A stretch of 64,000 nucleotides of DNA from positions 1,551,349-1,615,348 of the forward strand of contig NZ_WELG01000002.1 in assembly GCF_009184425.1 (NCBI RefSeq). Reading direction: 5' to 3'. The notes under the pieces were generated by a model that ran no database searches, had not been told where the DNA came from, and saw only the letters and a list, made by a program, of their open reading frames with translations. This document shows positions 42,962 to 52,173 of the stretch, piece after piece; the stretch's first letter is position 1, and every line of letters starts with the position of its first letter. The position numbers and the translations under genes are program-made. Origin of the DNA: Flagellimonas olearia (GTDB lineage: Bacteria; Bacteroidota; Bacteroidia; Flavobacteriales; Flavobacteriaceae).

Positions 42962-43713
42962 AAAAGCTTTCAGTGGTAGTGGTGGATGATGAAGGCCCCG
43001 CATTGCGCAGGGTCGTTAAAATGGTAAACGAGCATCCCTTGTTGGAATTGATGGGAACCGCCATGACCGCGGGAGACGCAACACGTATTATTGCCGAAAC
43101 CAAGCCCGATCTGTTGTTGCTGGACATTCAACTCAAGGACGCCACTGCATTTGACGTTCTTGAAAATTTGGAAGAGGATACATTTAAAGGCAAGGTCATA
43201 TTCATAACGGCCTACGACCACTATGCCATAAAAGCATTTGAGCTTAGGGCTTTGGATTATCTCATGAAACCATTCAAACCCGAACGTTTCCATGAGGCCA
43301 TCGAAAGAGTGGTGGGCAATGACAAGGTTGGGTTCCATAAGGTGAGGGATATTATGGAAGGTCTTAAAAAGTCAAACACGGAACTCGTTGTAGTTCCCGA
43401 GGGCATAAAGAATTATTTTCTCAACAGAAATTCCATCCAATATATTTATGCGGAAGGGTATTATGCCAATTTTGTCATGGATGATGATAAAAAACTTTTG
43501 CGGATATCTCTAAAAAAGTTGGAAAGCCTCTTGCCCCATAGCTTCGTTAGGGTCAATAAATCCGCTATTGTAAACTACAACCGGATTAGTGAATTGGTGA
43601 ATAATAAGAGCACCATAAAATTGATCATGGAGGATGGCAACGAGTTTCAGGTCTCGGACGCCTTTTCCCATGGATTCAAGAAAATGATGCACGAACTGCT
43701 CCATACTTATTAA
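42958..43713 (+). CDS. LytTR-family response regulator
   Basis: 251 residues. The receiver domain has the acidic pocket V-D-D-E, the phosphorylated Asp56 (L-L-L-D-I-Q) and the switch lysine in L-M-K-P-F. The LytTR DNA-binding domain spans about residues 150-250 (N-S-I-Q-Y-I-Y-A-E-G-Y-Y, S-L-L-P-H-S-F-V-R-V-N-K-S, I-V-N-Y-N-R-I). The ATG overlaps the kinase stop in an ATGA junction, so the pair is translationally coupled. LytTR proteins bind paired direct repeats. The repeats upstream of SusC3 are a candidate target, but this is not shown by the sequence. Confidence 0.94.
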   Translation: MKKLSVVVVDDEGPALRRVVKMVNEHPLLELMGTAMTAGDATRIIAETKPDLLLLDIQLKDATAFDVLENLEEDTFKGKVIFITAYDHYAIKAFELRALDYLMKPFKPERFHEAIERVVGNDKVGFHKVRDIMEGLKKSNTELVVVPEGIKNYFLNRNSIQYIYAEGYYANFVMDDDKKLLRISLKKLESLLPHSFVRVNKSAIVNYNRISELVNNKSTIKLIMEDGNEFQVSDAFSHGFKKMMHELLHTY

Positions 43714-43840
43714 AGAAGGTTTTTTTGACACTATTTTTCTTTTTCTGAAAGGAAGTCCCTTTTCTATGGACTAACAAGAACAAATAAGGTGGTATCTATA
43801 TCAAGGAACCAACATTTTTGTAACCTTCAACACAATCAAC

Positions 43841-44287
43841 ATGAAAAAAATAGTAGTAGTACTGTTCCTTTTGATGGGAACTTTTCTTCAGGCGCAGTCC
43901 GTGGATTACAACCTTAAAAAAGGGTATGCCGCCAACGGATACGACGTGGTGGCTTATTTTGATGGTAAGGCCAAAGAGGGCCTCAAAAAATTCTCTACGG
44001 AGTACGATGGTGTAAAGTTCAAGTTCCACAATCAGGAAAATCTGGACAAGTTCAAGGCAATGCCCAATAATTATCTCCCCCAATACGGAGGATATTGTGC
44101 GTATGGCGTGGCCGTATCAGGGACAAAAGTAAATGTTGATCCCAAAACGTTCGAAATCCGGGACAATAAATTGTACCTGTTCTACAATTCCGGAAATACC
44201 AACACCTTGAAGCTTTGGCAAAACGAATTCCCGAATAAATTAAAAGCCAAGGCTGATAAGAATTGGAAAAAACTGAAAAATCGGTAA
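43841..44287 (+). CDS. Exported YHS domain-containing protein
   Basis: 148 residues with a Sec signal ending near L-Q-A-Q-S. The YHS fold is visible in G-Y-D-V-V-A-Y-F-D-G-K-A, D-G-V-K-F-K-F-H-N-Q-E-N-L-D-K-F, Y-L-P-Q-Y-G-G-Y-C-A-Y-G and N-L-Y-F-like strands near the end. YHS domains are small and often metal-linked; exported versions are common in marine bacteria with unknown role. It stands alone between the response regulator and the LysE-type gene. Confidence 0.88.
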   Translation: MKKIVVVLFLLMGTFLQAQSVDYNLKKGYAANGYDVVAYFDGKAKEGLKKFSTEYDGVKFKFHNQENLDKFKAMPNNYLPQYGGYCAYGVAVSGTKVNVDPKTFEIRDNKLYLFYNSGNTNTLKLWQNEFPNKLKAKADKNWKKLKNR

Positions 44288-44393
44288 CTTTTTGGTTTTA
44301 AGGTAGTCCAATCAATAAGGTAATTTGTCTTTGGTGGTTGTAGCGTAGTATTTTAGGGTATTGCTTTTTACAGCCAAGAGGCCATTTTTTTAC

Positions 44394-45047
44394 ATGACAC
44401 ACGATTTTAAAGTTGCTTTTTCCGGTCTCCTCATTAGTTTTTTGGGTGCTTTGCCCTTGGGGACACTAAATCTTACAGCTTTTGAAATAGCTGCCTCCCA
44501 AGGACTGCTTTCGGCCGTTTGGTTTTGCATTGCTGTTGTACTTGTGGAGCTCGTAGTGGTCCGATTGACCCTATTCGGGAATGAAAGGCTACCATTGAAA
44601 GGCAAAGTAATGGATTATCTGCTTCCACTGGGAATTGTATTGCTGATGTACCTCTCTGTGTCCCATTTTATGGATTCGACAAGGATGGGCGAAGTGGATT
44701 CCAAAATTGGATTATTGCCCCGATTCAAGTCCACTTTTGTGCTTGGATTTTTACTCAGTGCCTTGAATCCCTTGCAGATTCCCTTTTGGATGACATGGAA
44801 CAAGGTTTTGGAAAGCAAGGGTATTTTGGAAAACAAAAAAGGGGATTATGCCTTCTATATATCAGGAATAGGTACGGGTACCTTGATCGGACTGGGTGCC
44901 TTTGTACTGGCAGGGAAGTATATTTTTACCAATTACAACGACTACAGCAAGGTGACCAATCTCCTTATGGGATTGCTGTACCTTGGATTTTCTTTCTATC
45001 TTATGTACCTATTCATCAAAAAACGATTTAAATATAAAACACAATGA
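44394..45047 (+). CDS. LysE-family translocator-like membrane protein
   Basis: 217 residues from the ATG at 44394; a longer in-frame TTG start at 44361 is less likely. Six hydrophobic segments and the opening G-L-L-I-S-F-L-G-A-L-P-L-G-T-L-N, a version of the LysE-type G-x-x-P-G-P, support an amino-acid or small-molecule exporter of the LysE superfamily. The stop overlaps the start of the DinB gene by 4 nt, and the next two genes also overlap, giving a tightly coupled operon. The exported substrate is not predictable. Confidence 0.8.
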   Translation: MTHDFKVAFSGLLISFLGALPLGTLNLTAFEIAASQGLLSAVWFCIAVVLVELVVVRLTLFGNERLPLKGKVMDYLLPLGIVLLMYLSVSHFMDSTRMGEVDSKIGLLPRFKSTFVLGFLLSALNPLQIPFWMTWNKVLESKGILENKKGDYAFYISGIGTGTLIGLGAFVLAGKYIFTNYNDYSKVTNLLMGLLYLGFSFYLMYLFIKKRFKYKTQ

Positions 45048-45535
45048 GTATGTTCAAATCTTCCGTGGACACCATTGAGCAGTTCAAGCAAATCCTCCAG
45101 CAAATCCCCGAGGAATGCTACTCCAAATTATGCACTGTTCTTTCCGACTCAACCATTGGTCAGCATACCAGACATATTATTGAACTTTATTTATGTCTGC
45201 TGAAGGGATATGACCAGGCTGATGTTTCCTATGATCGTAGGGAACGAAATCAACGAATTGAATTAGAACTATCCTATGCCTTGACACAGTTGGAATTTAT
45301 TCAAGCCCACTTGGAACGTCCCAACAAGACCATCAAGGTCACGTATGAGTTATGCGGCTCAGAAACCTGTTTGGATTCCAATTATTTTAGGGAGGTCATG
45401 TACAATTTGGAGCATACCATCCATCATCATGCGCTCATCAAAGTAGGCATACAGCATTTTACCCAAATGGAGTTGCCGGAATCGTTCGGTGTGGCTCCTT
45501 CCACCATACAACACAGAAACGCATGTGCACAGTAA
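45044..45535 (+). CDS. DinB-like four-helix protein
   Basis: 163 residues, all helical. The metal-ligand histidines expected of the DinB/YfiT fold are present in G-Q-H-T-R-H-I-I-E and in the cluster T-I-H-H-H near residue 128. Members include bacillithiol S-transferases and other thiol-linked enzymes as well as uncharacterised proteins. A YpdA-like, bacillithiol-type reductase is encoded a few genes on, which may be relevant. The gene overlaps both neighbours (4 nt upstream, 13 nt downstream). Confidence 0.78.
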   Translation: MSMFKSSVDTIEQFKQILQQIPEECYSKLCTVLSDSTIGQHTRHIIELYLCLLKGYDQADVSYDRRERNQRIELELSYALTQLEFIQAHLERPNKTIKVTYELCGSETCLDSNYFREVMYNLEHTIHHHALIKVGIQHFTQMELPESFGVAPSTIQHRNACAQ

Positions 45536-46245
45536 GTTTCATTTCCAAGAAGGGAAAATATTTTATGACCTCCAATCGGGATGAGCATGTGTCGCGCCCT
45601 TTGGCTTTTGAACCCAAGGAAGAGACGAGAGGTTCGGTCAAGGTGTTGTTTCCCAAAGATCCCAAGGCAGGAGGTACTTGGTTTGCCCTCAATGAACTGG
45701 GCCATGTTGGCGTTTTGCTGAATGGTGCCTTTGTTCGGCATCAGCATAAAGGACCCTATGCCAAGAGTAGGGGGTTGATATTATTGGATGTCATAGCTTC
45801 CATGGAACCCGAACTACAGCTTCAAAAAATGGATTTACACCAGATAGAACCCTTTACTTTGGTGTTGCTCAATGGAAATCTTTTGGAGTTTCGCTGGGAT
45901 GGCAGTCAGAAGTATTTTAGGCCATTGGACAAGTTCAAAAACCATATTTGGTCTTCGGCGACCCTCTACAGTGATGAGGTGATTGCCCGCAGGGCGAGAA
46001 TGTTCGATGATTTCTTAAAGGAGCAAGATCAAATTCAGGCTTCTGACGTGGTAGACTTCCATTCCAACAATCATGAGGATTTTGAAAATGGCTTTATCAT
46101 TGATCGTGAAACGGGGCTCAAAACGTTCAGTGTTACCCAAGCGGTCATTGACCAAGAAGGGATGTTATTACGGCATTTTGATTTAATTGATGACAAAACC
46201 TATGAAATGCCCTTTTCCACCCTATCTACAGTATCCATAAAATGA
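45523..46245 (+). CDS. NRDE (TANGO2) family protein
   Basis: 240 residues. The N-terminal M-C-T-V-S-F places Cys2 where the family has a conserved, possibly processed cysteine. The name-giving motif S-N-R-D-E follows at residues 17-21, then D-P-K-A-G-G-T-W-F-A and G-V-L-L-N-G-A. The family is found from bacteria to humans; proposed roles include haem or lipid metabolism, but the biochemical function is not settled. It overlaps the DinB and ATP-grasp genes. Confidence 0.9.
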   Translation: MCTVSFISKKGKYFMTSNRDEHVSRPLAFEPKEETRGSVKVLFPKDPKAGGTWFALNELGHVGVLLNGAFVRHQHKGPYAKSRGLILLDVIASMEPELQLQKMDLHQIEPFTLVLLNGNLLEFRWDGSQKYFRPLDKFKNHIWSSATLYSDEVIARRARMFDDFLKEQDQIQASDVVDFHSNNHEDFENGFIIDRETGLKTFSVTQAVIDQEGMLLRHFDLIDDKTYEMPFSTLSTVSIK

Positions 46246-47285
46246 GCAGCTTAAAACTAAAATGGCATAAGCTTACCCATTGGGAGTACTGGCCACTCTG
46301 GGCCATTTACTATCCATTGTTTCCGGTTTGGCTGTATTATTCCATCAGGGCACGTTCCTTTTTCTTTTTCAATGCCGCAAACCCGGCCATGAAGAACGGG
46401 GGTATGGCCATGGAATCCAAAATGGAGATCTATAAGATGATTCCCCAGCAGTTTATCCCCAAAACCGTGTTCATTGGAAAAAATGAATCTTCCAAGCTAG
46501 CTTTGGAAATGATTTTGGATGCGGATATTGGCTTTCCCTTTATTGCTAAACCAGATATTGGGATGAAGGCCTTTGGGGTTGATAAAATCCACAATAAAGA
46601 TGAATTTAAAAGTTACCTAAAACGTACCCCGTCCCATTTTTTGGTGCAGGAACTCATTCCGTATACCAAGGAAGTGGGTATTTTTTATGTGCGTATGCCG
46701 GGAGCTCAAAAAGGTAGGGTAACAGGTATTGTGTCCAAAGAGTTTCTTTCGGTCATTGGAGATGGAACAAATACCATTGAAGAATTGATCAAAAAGGAGT
46801 ATCGAAGCCATTTACAGTTAAAGGCTTTGGAAAAGAAGTTCGGGGAAACGTTAAAGACAGTGCTAAAGGAAGGTGAGGAATTTATTCTGGTGCCTTATGG
46901 AAGCCATACCCGAGGCGCAAAATTTGTGGATATCTCCCATAAACTGAATGATGATTTGGAAAGTGTCATTGATGGAATCTGTTCCCAGATGAAGGAATTT
47001 CACTATGGACGTTTGGATGTGCTGTACCACTCTTTTGAGGAACTTTGCCAAGGGAAAAACTTCAGTGTGATCGAGATCAACGGTGCAGGGGGAGAGGCCA
47101 CCCACATTTACGACCCCAAGCATTCCCTATTTTTTGCATGGTGTGAAATCACCAAGCATTGGGGCTATTTGAACCAAGTGAGCATCCTCAATCACAAAAA
47201 AGGGCATTCCTATCTAAGCTTTAGGGATGGTAGGGCCATGCTCAAGGCCCATGAGGCTCTGGAGTCAAAATTGAAAGTGATATAA
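46242..47285 (+). CDS. ATP-grasp ligase-like protein (D-Ala-D-Ala ligase-type fold)
   Basis: 347 residues. The N-terminal 60 residues are aromatic-rich (W-E-Y-W-P-L-W-A-I-Y-Y) and hydrophobic and may touch the membrane. The ATP-grasp core follows, with F-P-F-I-A-K-P-D-I-G near residue 105, V-Q-E-L-I-P near residue 135 and the metal-binding V-I-E-I-N-G-A-G-G-E near residue 275. Such ligases join a carboxylate to an amine with ATP. The partners are unknown; annotation as D-alanine-D-alanine ligase would be too specific. It is the last gene of the LysE-DinB-NRDE operon and ends 2 nt from the convergent YpdA-like gene. Confidence 0.82.
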   Translation: MSSLKLKWHKLTHWEYWPLWAIYYPLFPVWLYYSIRARSFFFFNAANPAMKNGGMAMESKMEIYKMIPQQFIPKTVFIGKNESSKLALEMILDADIGFPFIAKPDIGMKAFGVDKIHNKDEFKSYLKRTPSHFLVQELIPYTKEVGIFYVRMPGAQKGRVTGIVSKEFLSVIGDGTNTIEELIKKEYRSHLQLKALEKKFGETLKTVLKEGEEFILVPYGSHTRGAKFVDISHKLNDDLESVIDGICSQMKEFHYGRLDVLYHSFEELCQGKNFSVIEINGAGGEATHIYDPKHSLFFAWCEITKHWGYLNQVSILNHKKGHSYLSFRDGRAMLKAHEALESKLKVI

Positions 47286-47286
47286 T

Positions 47287-48273
47287 TTAGGATTCCTTAT
47301 CCGCAGCGGCCATTTTATTTTTGATGGCATTGATGATGATGGGAGCATGGATACGGGAATTTTCAATGAACCATTTGTGGGTTTCCATCCCTCCACAGAT
47401 TACACCGGCCAAAAACAATCCAGGGACATTGGTCTCCATGGTTTCCGGGTCATAAGCGGGTAGTCTTTTACCGTCATCGGAAAGCTGGATACCGAGCTTT
47501 TCCAAGAAATTAAAATTGGGCCTATACCCGGTCAGGGCCAGCACAAAATCATTGGCCAAGGTAACTTCACCTTGAGGGGTGTTTATAACGATTTCACTTT
47601 CCGTGATTTCTTTTACGGTGGAATTATAATACGCTTTTATGCTACCTTCCTCAATTCGATTGACGATATCGGGACGCACCCAGTATTTTACCCTTTGGCC
47701 GACCTCTGGACCTCGAATGATCAAGGTGACTTCGGCCCCTTTCCGCCAGCATTCCAGAGCGGCATCAATGGCAGAATTGCTTGCTCCCACCACGGCCAAT
47801 TTTTGACTGGCATAAAAATGGGGGTCCTTGTAATAGTGGGAAACTTTGGGCAAATCCTCTCCCGGGACATTGATTTTATTGGGCAGATCATAGAAGCCAG
47901 TGGCCACAATAACATTTTTGGCCTTGTAGGTATCCTTGTCCGTTTTTATATTGAAGAAAGCTTTTTTTTGCTCCACATCCAGTACTTTTTCAAAAAGATG
48001 GATGTTCAGTTGGTTGGAGGTCACAATTCTTCGGTAGTACTCCAACGCTTCATTGCGTTTGGGTTTAGCTTCCTTACTGATGAAGGGAATGTCGTCTATT
48101 TCCAACTTCTCAGATGAGGAAAAGAATTGCATGTTCATCGGATAATTGAACAAAGAATTCACAATGGGCCCTTTTTCAATGATCGCATAGGTAAGTCCTT
48201 GCTTTTTGGCCTCAAGACCACAAGCGATGCCAATGGGTCCACCTCCAACAATGACAACATCAAAATCCTGCAT
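47287..48273 (-). CDS. YpdA-family putative bacillithiol disulfide reductase
   Basis: 328 residues of the pyridine nucleotide-disulfide oxidoreductase type. The FAD motif V-I-V-G-G-G-P-I-G near residue 7, the NADPH motif V-V-G-A-S-N-S-A near residue 162 and the C-terminal G-L-F-L-A-G-V-I-C-G-G are visible. There is no C-x-x-C redox pair, as in YpdA (Bdr). YpdA reduces oxidised bacillithiol in Firmicutes, and homologues are common in Bacteroidota. The gene begins where rpe ends, so the two share an operon. Confidence 0.87.
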   Translation of the reverse strand: MQDFDVVIVGGGPIGIACGLEAKKQGLTYAIIEKGPIVNSLFNYPMNMQFFSSSEKLEIDDIPFISKEAKPKRNEALEYYRRIVTSNQLNIHLFEKVLDVEQKKAFFNIKTDKDTYKAKNVIVATGFYDLPNKINVPGEDLPKVSHYYKDPHFYASQKLAVVGASNSAIDAALECWRKGAEVTLIIRGPEVGQRVKYWVRPDIVNRIEEGSIKAYYNSTVKEITESEIVINTPQGEVTLANDFVLALTGYRPNFNFLEKLGIQLSDDGKRLPAYDPETMETNVPGLFLAGVICGGMETHKWFIENSRIHAPIIINAIKNKMAAADKES

Positions 48274-48932
48274 TACGCAATTTTTTCTTTTAGCTTCTTA
48301 ATGGTTTGGCTTGGATTATCGCTTTTAAAGACAAAGCTACCGGCTACCAAAACGTCCGCTCCGGCATCTACCAGTTTTTTGGCATTGGCATCATTTACAC
48401 CCCCGTCAATCTCAATAAGGGCACAGGAGTTTTTTCGTTCGATGAGCGCCTTGAGGTCCTTTACCTTTTGATAGGTGTTTTCGATAAAGCTCTGCCCACC
48501 AAAACCGGGGTTGACACTCATCACAATGACAATATCGATATCTTGGATGATATCTTCCAATAAGCTTACAGGGGTATGCGGATTAAGGGCCACACCCGCT
48601 TTCATGCCCTCGGCCTTTATGGCCTGAAGGGTTCTATGCAGGTGGGGACAGGCCTCATAGTGCACGGTTAAATGATGTACTCCCAGTTTCGCAAAGGTTT
48701 TGATGTAGCGATCGGGATCAACGATCATCAGGTGCACATCCAAAGGTTTTTGGGCATGTTTGGCCATGGCCTGTACCACGGGCATTCCAAATGAAATATT
48801 GGGTACGAACACACCGTCCATGATATCCAAGTGAAACCAATCGGCATCACTTTGGTTCACCATTTCAATATCACGCTGTAAATTGGCAAAATCCGATGCC
48901 AATAGGGAGGGAGCAACTAATTTTTTCTGCAT
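48273..48932 (-). CDS. rpe: Ribulose-phosphate 3-epimerase
   Basis: 219 residues from the ATG at 48932; a promoter element at 48953-48960 lies downstream of the longer in-frame start at 48965 and rules it out. The TIM barrel has A-P-S-L-L-A-S-D-F, H-L-D-I-M-D-G, M-I-V-D-P-D and V-N-P-G-F-G-G-Q-S-F, the phosphate- and metal-binding motifs of the family. It interconverts ribulose 5-phosphate and xylulose 5-phosphate in the pentose phosphate pathway. The stop touches the start of the YpdA-like gene. Confidence 0.96.
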   Translation of the reverse strand: MQKKLVAPSLLASDFANLQRDIEMVNQSDADWFHLDIMDGVFVPNISFGMPVVQAMAKHAQKPLDVHLMIVDPDRYIKTFAKLGVHHLTVHYEACPHLHRTLQAIKAEGMKAGVALNPHTPVSLLEDIIQDIDIVIVMSVNPGFGGQSFIENTYQKVKDLKALIERKNSCALIEIDGGVNDANAKKLVDAGADVLVAGSFVFKSDNPSQTIKKLKEKIA

Positions 48933-48952
48933 TTGATCATTAAAAGCTGATA

Positions 48953-48960
48953 CAAAAATA
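48953..48960 (-). promoter_or_regulatory. Probable -7 promoter element for rpe
   Basis: The minus strand reads TATTTTTG, an exact TAnnTTTG match. Transcription would begin about 15 nt before the ATG at 48932, which supports that start. The -33 element is not clear. Confidence 0.55.
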
Positions 48961-48999
48961 AGCAAATGATCTGGCTTTATGGGATCAAACCCCGATTTG

Positions 49000-51216
49000 C
49001 TACAACCAATAGGTAACCTTCAGTACCATGGACCTGTTTTTTATACCCAATCCTTCGGTGTCATGGTTCTCGTTGTATATCAGGAATATATCGGACATGG
49101 GGCTGTAACGCCACTGTAATCTGGAAAATGCACTGAAGTTATTGTCGCGGGAGTTGTATTGGACCACATTGGTGAGAAAAAGCTTGTTGGAGAAGCTTAT
49201 GTTTCCATTGAATCGGGCCAAATGCAGATTCTTTTTCCCATACCCCTCGGCCAAGCGGATGTCGTTATAGTCATAGGTGAGGCCAAAGGTGCCCCAAGGC
49301 CTAAACCGCAACGAACCCTGTAACATGGCCCCTAAACGGGTGCCATTAAAGAATTGGCCATACCCCACATTGGTGTTCCATACAACGGTTTTGCGAACAT
49401 CGGAGCTGTATTGTACATCAAATCTGGAAAAGGAATAATTGCCCACAGGAATGGGAGTGAATTCATCCCCGATCAATTCGGTGGGGAACAGCAAGTCCAC
49501 TTTCTGGTATCGACCGATCAAGTTGAGTCTGGCGGTATTCCGATATTCAAAATCGTAGGCAAGGTTATTCTCCAGTTCGTTAAAACTGCCATCGGAGTTG
49601 AGATAGAGATTGTTCCAGGTCCGTAGTCCATGATAGTTTAATTTACTGTTCTCTCCTTTGGGAAAGAAGAGATAGCGTACCCAAGGATTGAATAGGGTAT
49701 ATCCCAATCTTACGGTTTCTTCGGTCAACGCATTGTAGTTTTCCAACCGAGGATTTATCCCAAGTTCCGTGATATAGTTTTCGCCCACTACGTTGAGCAA
49801 CCACCCTGTTCTGAACCGCTTGGTAAGATAATTTCCAGTAAAACCATAAAAATGGGTGTCCTCCAGATTCTCTGGGGTCAGGGAAGTATGGTACATAAAG
49901 GTGTTGTTGAGCTTGCCACTTTCCGAAATATAACTGAACTCCAACCCCGCATTTCTGGAATACTCCATCTCCGAAGTGGCACTGGTGGCTTGTCTGTTGA
50001 TGAACAAAGCCTTGATGGCGGAACGCTGCAATACCTTTTGTTGAAAAGCTGCGACACTGTAGTTCTGTGCTGCAAATTCATCGGTGCGACGGGTCTGCAC
50101 GTTCATGACCCCGACCCGAAGATTCTGGGTGATGTTCCCGGTTAGCCTGCCCCCAAAGTCAATGGGAATGGCTTCGCCATCCATGATACCGATCCTTCGG
50201 GAAAAGAAGGGTTTAATATCATAGGTGCCGAAATTGGAGAAAATGTCATTGTTCTCCAGAAAGAAATTGCGCTGCTCCGGTAAAAAAATATCAAAGCGGG
50301 TAATGTTGGTCACTTGCTGGTCCACATCGGCATTGGAAAAATCGGGAAATAGGGTAAGGTCTAGGTTCAAACTACTGGTCAAGGCCACTTTTACCTCCCC
50401 TCCCAAATCGTTGTTCAACTTGGCTTCTTTCTGTTCGCTATCCTCAAAGTCGCGAATCGAGGAACTGGTAACATACGGGTTCAAAATAAAGATTCCCTTG
50501 GCCTTTTCAGGGCTTTGGTCCCACTCCAAGGTTCCCATGTAGTTAATGCTCACGCCATTGAAGTTTACGGGAAATTGGGTCCAAGTGGTATAAGCGTTGT
50601 TCTGTTTGTCGCCTCGTATAAAATTGACGCCCCAATCCCGTTGGTTAGGGTTGTAGCGAAGGGTTTTGAGAGGAATGGCCATTTCTGCTACCCAGTAGTC
50701 CGAGTATTGGGTGGTCTTGGAAGACCATTTGTTGTCCCAATTTGGGGACATCCATGTTTGTCCATCTTCAATGACCAAACTGCCTTCAATTTCCGATCCT
50801 CCCGCAGTAACCCCGAACAGCAATCCGCTTTGTTTGGTATTTACAGGGTCCAGGACCACCGAAAAGTTGTCACTTCCCCAATAATCATCGTCATTGTCGC
50901 GTACCAGTGATTGTATAATACGTCTACCTGTATCATAGCATTTGGCCATGATATAGACATTTTCATGGTCATACGTCACTCGTACTTCAGTTTGATTCTG
51001 GGCCTGTCCCTCGTCATTGGGCCAATGATTGAAGAAATTGGTTGCTAGTTGATGTGGCTCCCACTCTTTTTCCCCAATGGTTCCGTCCAGTACAATAGGC
51101 TCTGCGGCTTTTCGGATTTGATACTTGAACAAAGCCCTTGTATTGCCACCCCCATTTTGGGATACGGTTACAAGTGGGACCAATGCTAGTAAGGACGCGG
51201 CCCAGAATCTTCTCAT
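49000..51216 (-). CDS. DUF5916 outer-membrane protein with N-terminal CBM9-like domain
   Basis: 738 residues from the ATG at 51216; an upstream in-frame TTG at 51246 is rejected. A Sec signal ends near T-V-S-Q. The CBM9-like domain (I-V-L-D-G-T-I-G-E-K-E-W, Y-D-H-E-N-V-Y-I-M-A-K-C-Y-D) covers about residues 35-230. The remainder is a large beta-barrel with aromatic strand ends and a C-terminal L-K-V-T-Y-W-L, typical of outer-membrane insertion. The family is widespread in Bacteroidota, often near peptidases or glycan genes, and its function is unknown. The barrel suggests transport or surface display. Confidence 0.9.
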   Translation of the reverse strand: MRRFWAASLLALVPLVTVSQNGGGNTRALFKYQIRKAAEPIVLDGTIGEKEWEPHQLATNFFNHWPNDEGQAQNQTEVRVTYDHENVYIMAKCYDTGRRIIQSLVRDNDDDYWGSDNFSVVLDPVNTKQSGLLFGVTAGGSEIEGSLVIEDGQTWMSPNWDNKWSSKTTQYSDYWVAEMAIPLKTLRYNPNQRDWGVNFIRGDKQNNAYTTWTQFPVNFNGVSINYMGTLEWDQSPEKAKGIFILNPYVTSSSIRDFEDSEQKEAKLNNDLGGEVKVALTSSLNLDLTLFPDFSNADVDQQVTNITRFDIFLPEQRNFFLENNDIFSNFGTYDIKPFFSRRIGIMDGEAIPIDFGGRLTGNITQNLRVGVMNVQTRRTDEFAAQNYSVAAFQQKVLQRSAIKALFINRQATSATSEMEYSRNAGLEFSYISESGKLNNTFMYHTSLTPENLEDTHFYGFTGNYLTKRFRTGWLLNVVGENYITELGINPRLENYNALTEETVRLGYTLFNPWVRYLFFPKGENSKLNYHGLRTWNNLYLNSDGSFNELENNLAYDFEYRNTARLNLIGRYQKVDLLFPTELIGDEFTPIPVGNYSFSRFDVQYSSDVRKTVVWNTNVGYGQFFNGTRLGAMLQGSLRFRPWGTFGLTYDYNDIRLAEGYGKKNLHLARFNGNISFSNKLFLTNVVQYNSRDNNFSAFSRLQWRYSPMSDIFLIYNENHDTEGLGIKNRSMVLKVTYWL

Positions 51217-51426
51217 GAACTGCTCGTTTTTTGATGATGGCTTCAAAGAACAGTAATGGTAACATCAATATCAAGAGATATTGGGGAATGCCTTGGCATG
51301 GTCCGTAAATGTCGTTGAGAGAGCGTTTGATGCCGAAAATGTAGCGGAACGGGTCGAAAACGGTATTTTGGGAACCTTGACCCGCGATTTAAGGAATGCT
51401 TAACAGCATTGACCCATAAAAGCTTT

Positions 51427-52173
51427 CTAATCGGATGTGTTTTGAAGGATGTCCAAAACGTGCGATCGGTAATTTCTGCCAATGGGGAGTTCCTTTCCAT
51501 TGATTTCCAACATAATGCTATTGAAAGCGGATACTTTGTCCACGGCAATCATGAATGAACGATGGATTCTAATAAAACGTTCCTTGGGGAGCTTTTCGGA
51601 AAAATGGCCAATCCTTTGCGAAGTGGTAATCTCATTATCCAGGGTATGGATGATGACCTTGTCATTCAAGCTTTCCAAATAGGTAATGTGGGACAGGTCC
51701 AATTTTATGATCTTACGTTGGGTCTTAATGTGCAACGGCTCTGGTTCGGCAGAAGTGCTTGTCTCCGAAGCGGCTTTTGATGGTTGTTGTGGTTGGGAAA
51801 TGGACTGTCCGGACAAGTATTTATTGGCTTTGGCTATGGTTTTCATGAACCGGCCCATGGAAATGGGTTTTAGGAGATAGTCAATGGCATCCAGTTCAAA
51901 AGCCTTGATGGCAAATTCCCGGTAAGCGGTGGTAAAAACGACCAAGGGGGCCGGGTTGAGGGATTCCAAAAGCTCCAGTCCATTGATTTTTGGCATTTTA
52001 ATGTCCAAAAAGACCAGATCAATATTTCCTTTTTGGAGATGACAAAATGCATCGACCGCATTGGCACAAACCGCTACCACCTCCAATTGGTCAATCTGCT
52101 CCGTGTGTTTCACCAGAACTTTTCGGGCCAGGGGCTCATCATCCACTATAATGCACCGAATCTTTCTATCCAT
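51427..52173 (-). CDS. LytTR-family response regulator (second system)
   Basis: 248 residues from the ATG at 52173. The receiver has V-D-D-E-P, Asp57 (F-L-D-I-K-M-P) and L-L-K-P-I. A linker rich in Ser, Gln and Pro (about residues 122-150) separates it from the LytTR domain (I-T-Y-L-E-S-L-N-D-K-V-I-I-H, L-P-K-E-R-F-I-R-I-H-R-S). Its start overlaps the end of the kinase gene by 8 nt. Targets are unknown. Confidence 0.94.
   Translation of the reverse strand: MDRKIRCIIVDDEPLARKVLVKHTEQIDQLEVVAVCANAVDAFCHLQKGNIDLVFLDIKMPKINGLELLESLNPAPLVVFTTAYREFAIKAFELDAIDYLLKPISMGRFMKTIAKANKYLSGQSISQPQQPSKAASETSTSAEPEPLHIKTQRKIIKLDLSHITYLESLNDKVIIHTLDNEITTSQRIGHFSEKLPKERFIRIHRSFMIAVDKVSAFNSIMLEINGKELPIGRNYRSHVLDILQNTSD

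Noticed and set aside
43813-43820. CATTTTTG as the -7 element of the YHS gene
   Set aside because: It lacks the first T of TAnnTTTG and has no -33 partner.
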